Part shown: piece after piece, positions 15,794 to 16,391 of the stretch
Position numbering within the stretch: position 1 is the stretch's first letter
Layout: every line of letters begins with the position of its first letter
Assembly (NCBI GenBank): GCA_946221765.1
Contig: CAMIMK010000032.1
Span: forward strand, 1-16,391
Length of the DNA stretch: 16,391 bases
DNA from: an uncultured Rhodovulum sp.
Lineage (GTDB): Bacteria; Pseudomonadota; Alphaproteobacteria; Rhodobacterales; Rhodobacteraceae
Direction of reading: 5' to 3'
Made by a program: the position numbers and the translations under genes
The notes under the pieces: model-generated
Told to the model about the DNA's origin: nothing
What the model saw: only the letters and a program-made list of their open reading frames with translations
The model's database searches: none

Positions 15794-16391
15794 ATGCTCG
15801 ACCGGCTCGAATATTTCATTGCCCTCGCCCGGACCGGCCATTTCGGCCGGGCGGCGGCGGAATGCGGCATCACCCAGCCGAGCTTCTCGGCGGCGATCAA
15901 GCAGCTGGAGGAGAGCCTCGGGGTGCTGCTCGTGCGCCGCGGCTCGCGCTTCCAGGGCCTGACGCCCGAGGGGGAGCGGGTGCTCGCCTGGGCCCGGCGG
16001 ATCACCTCGGACACGCGCGCGCTGCGCGAGGAGATGCGGGCGGCCCGCAGCGGCCTCAGCGGGCGCCTCCGGATCGCGGCCATCCCGACGGCCCTGCCGA
16101 TGCTGCCCCGGCTGACCGCCCCCTTCCGCGCCCGCAACCCGGGCGTGACCTTCGCCATCCTGTCCCGGACCCATGCGGCCATCCGGGAGATGGTCGAGGA
16201 TTTCGAGGCGGATGTCGGCGTGACCTATCTTGAGGACGAAGAGGGGGAGGCCGCCCCGGGCCGGCTTGCGGGGGTGCCGCTCTACCGCGAGCGCTATCGC
16301 TTCATCACCGTCGCGGGGGCGCCGCTCGCCCGCAGCCGGCGGGTGACCTGGGCGGAGGTCGCGACCCAGCCGCTGGGCCTGCTGACGCCCG
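15794..16391 (+). CDS. LysR-family transcriptional regulator (partial, runs off the edge)
   Basis: DNA-binding regulator with 199 residues visible out of the usual 300 or so. The N-terminal winged HTH (LEYFIALARTGHFGRAAAECGITQPSFSAAIKQLEESLG, about residues 5-43) is followed by RGSRFQGLTPEGERVLAWARRI and the start of the effector domain (LRIAAIPTALPMLPRL, about 92-107). The ATG at 15794 has AGAGGA about 9 nt upstream. It is divergent from def across 165 bp. The RGSRFQGLTPEGERVL and RIAAIPTALPML wording recalls the LysR regulators found beside NAD-dependent formate dehydrogenase (fds) operons. That recollection needs the sequence to the right to confirm. Confidence 0.93.
   Translation, partial: MLDRLEYFIALARTGHFGRAAAECGITQPSFSAAIKQLEESLGVLLVRRGSRFQGLTPEGERVLAWARRITSDTRALREEMRAARSGLSGRLRIAAIPTALPMLPRLTAPFRARNPGVTFAILSRTHAAIREMVEDFEADVGVTYLEDEEGEAAPGRLAGVPLYRERYRFITVAGAPLARSRRVTWAEVATQPLGLLTP

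Overview
The window is GC-rich (roughly 70%), densely coded, and has the gene content and codon usage of an alphaproteobacterium, most likely a member of the Rhodobacterales (Paracoccaceae). This rests on the bhc cluster, the def-fmt pair and the style of the LysR and LysE proteins. I cannot name a genus from sequence alone.

The left half (about 360 to 8426) is a C2-metabolism island. On the minus strand bhcA, bhcB, bhcC and bhcD encode the complete beta-hydroxyaspartate cycle, which turns two glyoxylate into one oxaloacetate with glycine regenerated. BhcC joins glycine and glyoxylate, BhcB dehydrates beta-hydroxyaspartate to iminosuccinate, BhcD reduces that to L-aspartate, and BhcA transaminates aspartate with glyoxylate to oxaloacetate and glycine. 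The divergent IclR-family gene bhcR (7611-8426, plus strand) is the regulator. Downstream of bhcD, behind a strong hairpin, lies acs (acetyl-CoA synthetase, minus strand), so acetate activation sits next to glyoxylate assimilation. The cycle is already described; the less usual points here are local. A hairpin-rich 277-bp gap separates bhcC from bhcD. A truncated VOC/glyoxalase-fold gene lies between bhcR and bhcA. An inverted repeat lies upstream of a plausible bhcA promoter at the position expected for an activator.

The middle (8423-11998, plus strand) follows bhcR directly: a Nudix hydrolase overlapping the bhcR stop, a large Lhr-like ligase-associated DEXH helicase, a possible 30-codon micro-ORF overlapping genes at both ends, and a LysE/RhtB exporter. 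The usual partners of the helicase (PdeM nuclease, ATP-dependent ligase, exonuclease) are not in the window.

The right part holds a 669-aa acidic secreted-type protein on the minus strand (12038-14047), with four Calx-beta domains in an ABAB order followed by RTX repeats. It appears to have its own promoter. Next come fmt and def on the minus strand (def looks leaderless), and finally a divergent LysR-family gene running off the right edge. The left edge holds only a 16-codon open tail that may end an upstream gene. No rRNA, tRNA, CRISPR array, insertion sequence or prophage was seen.
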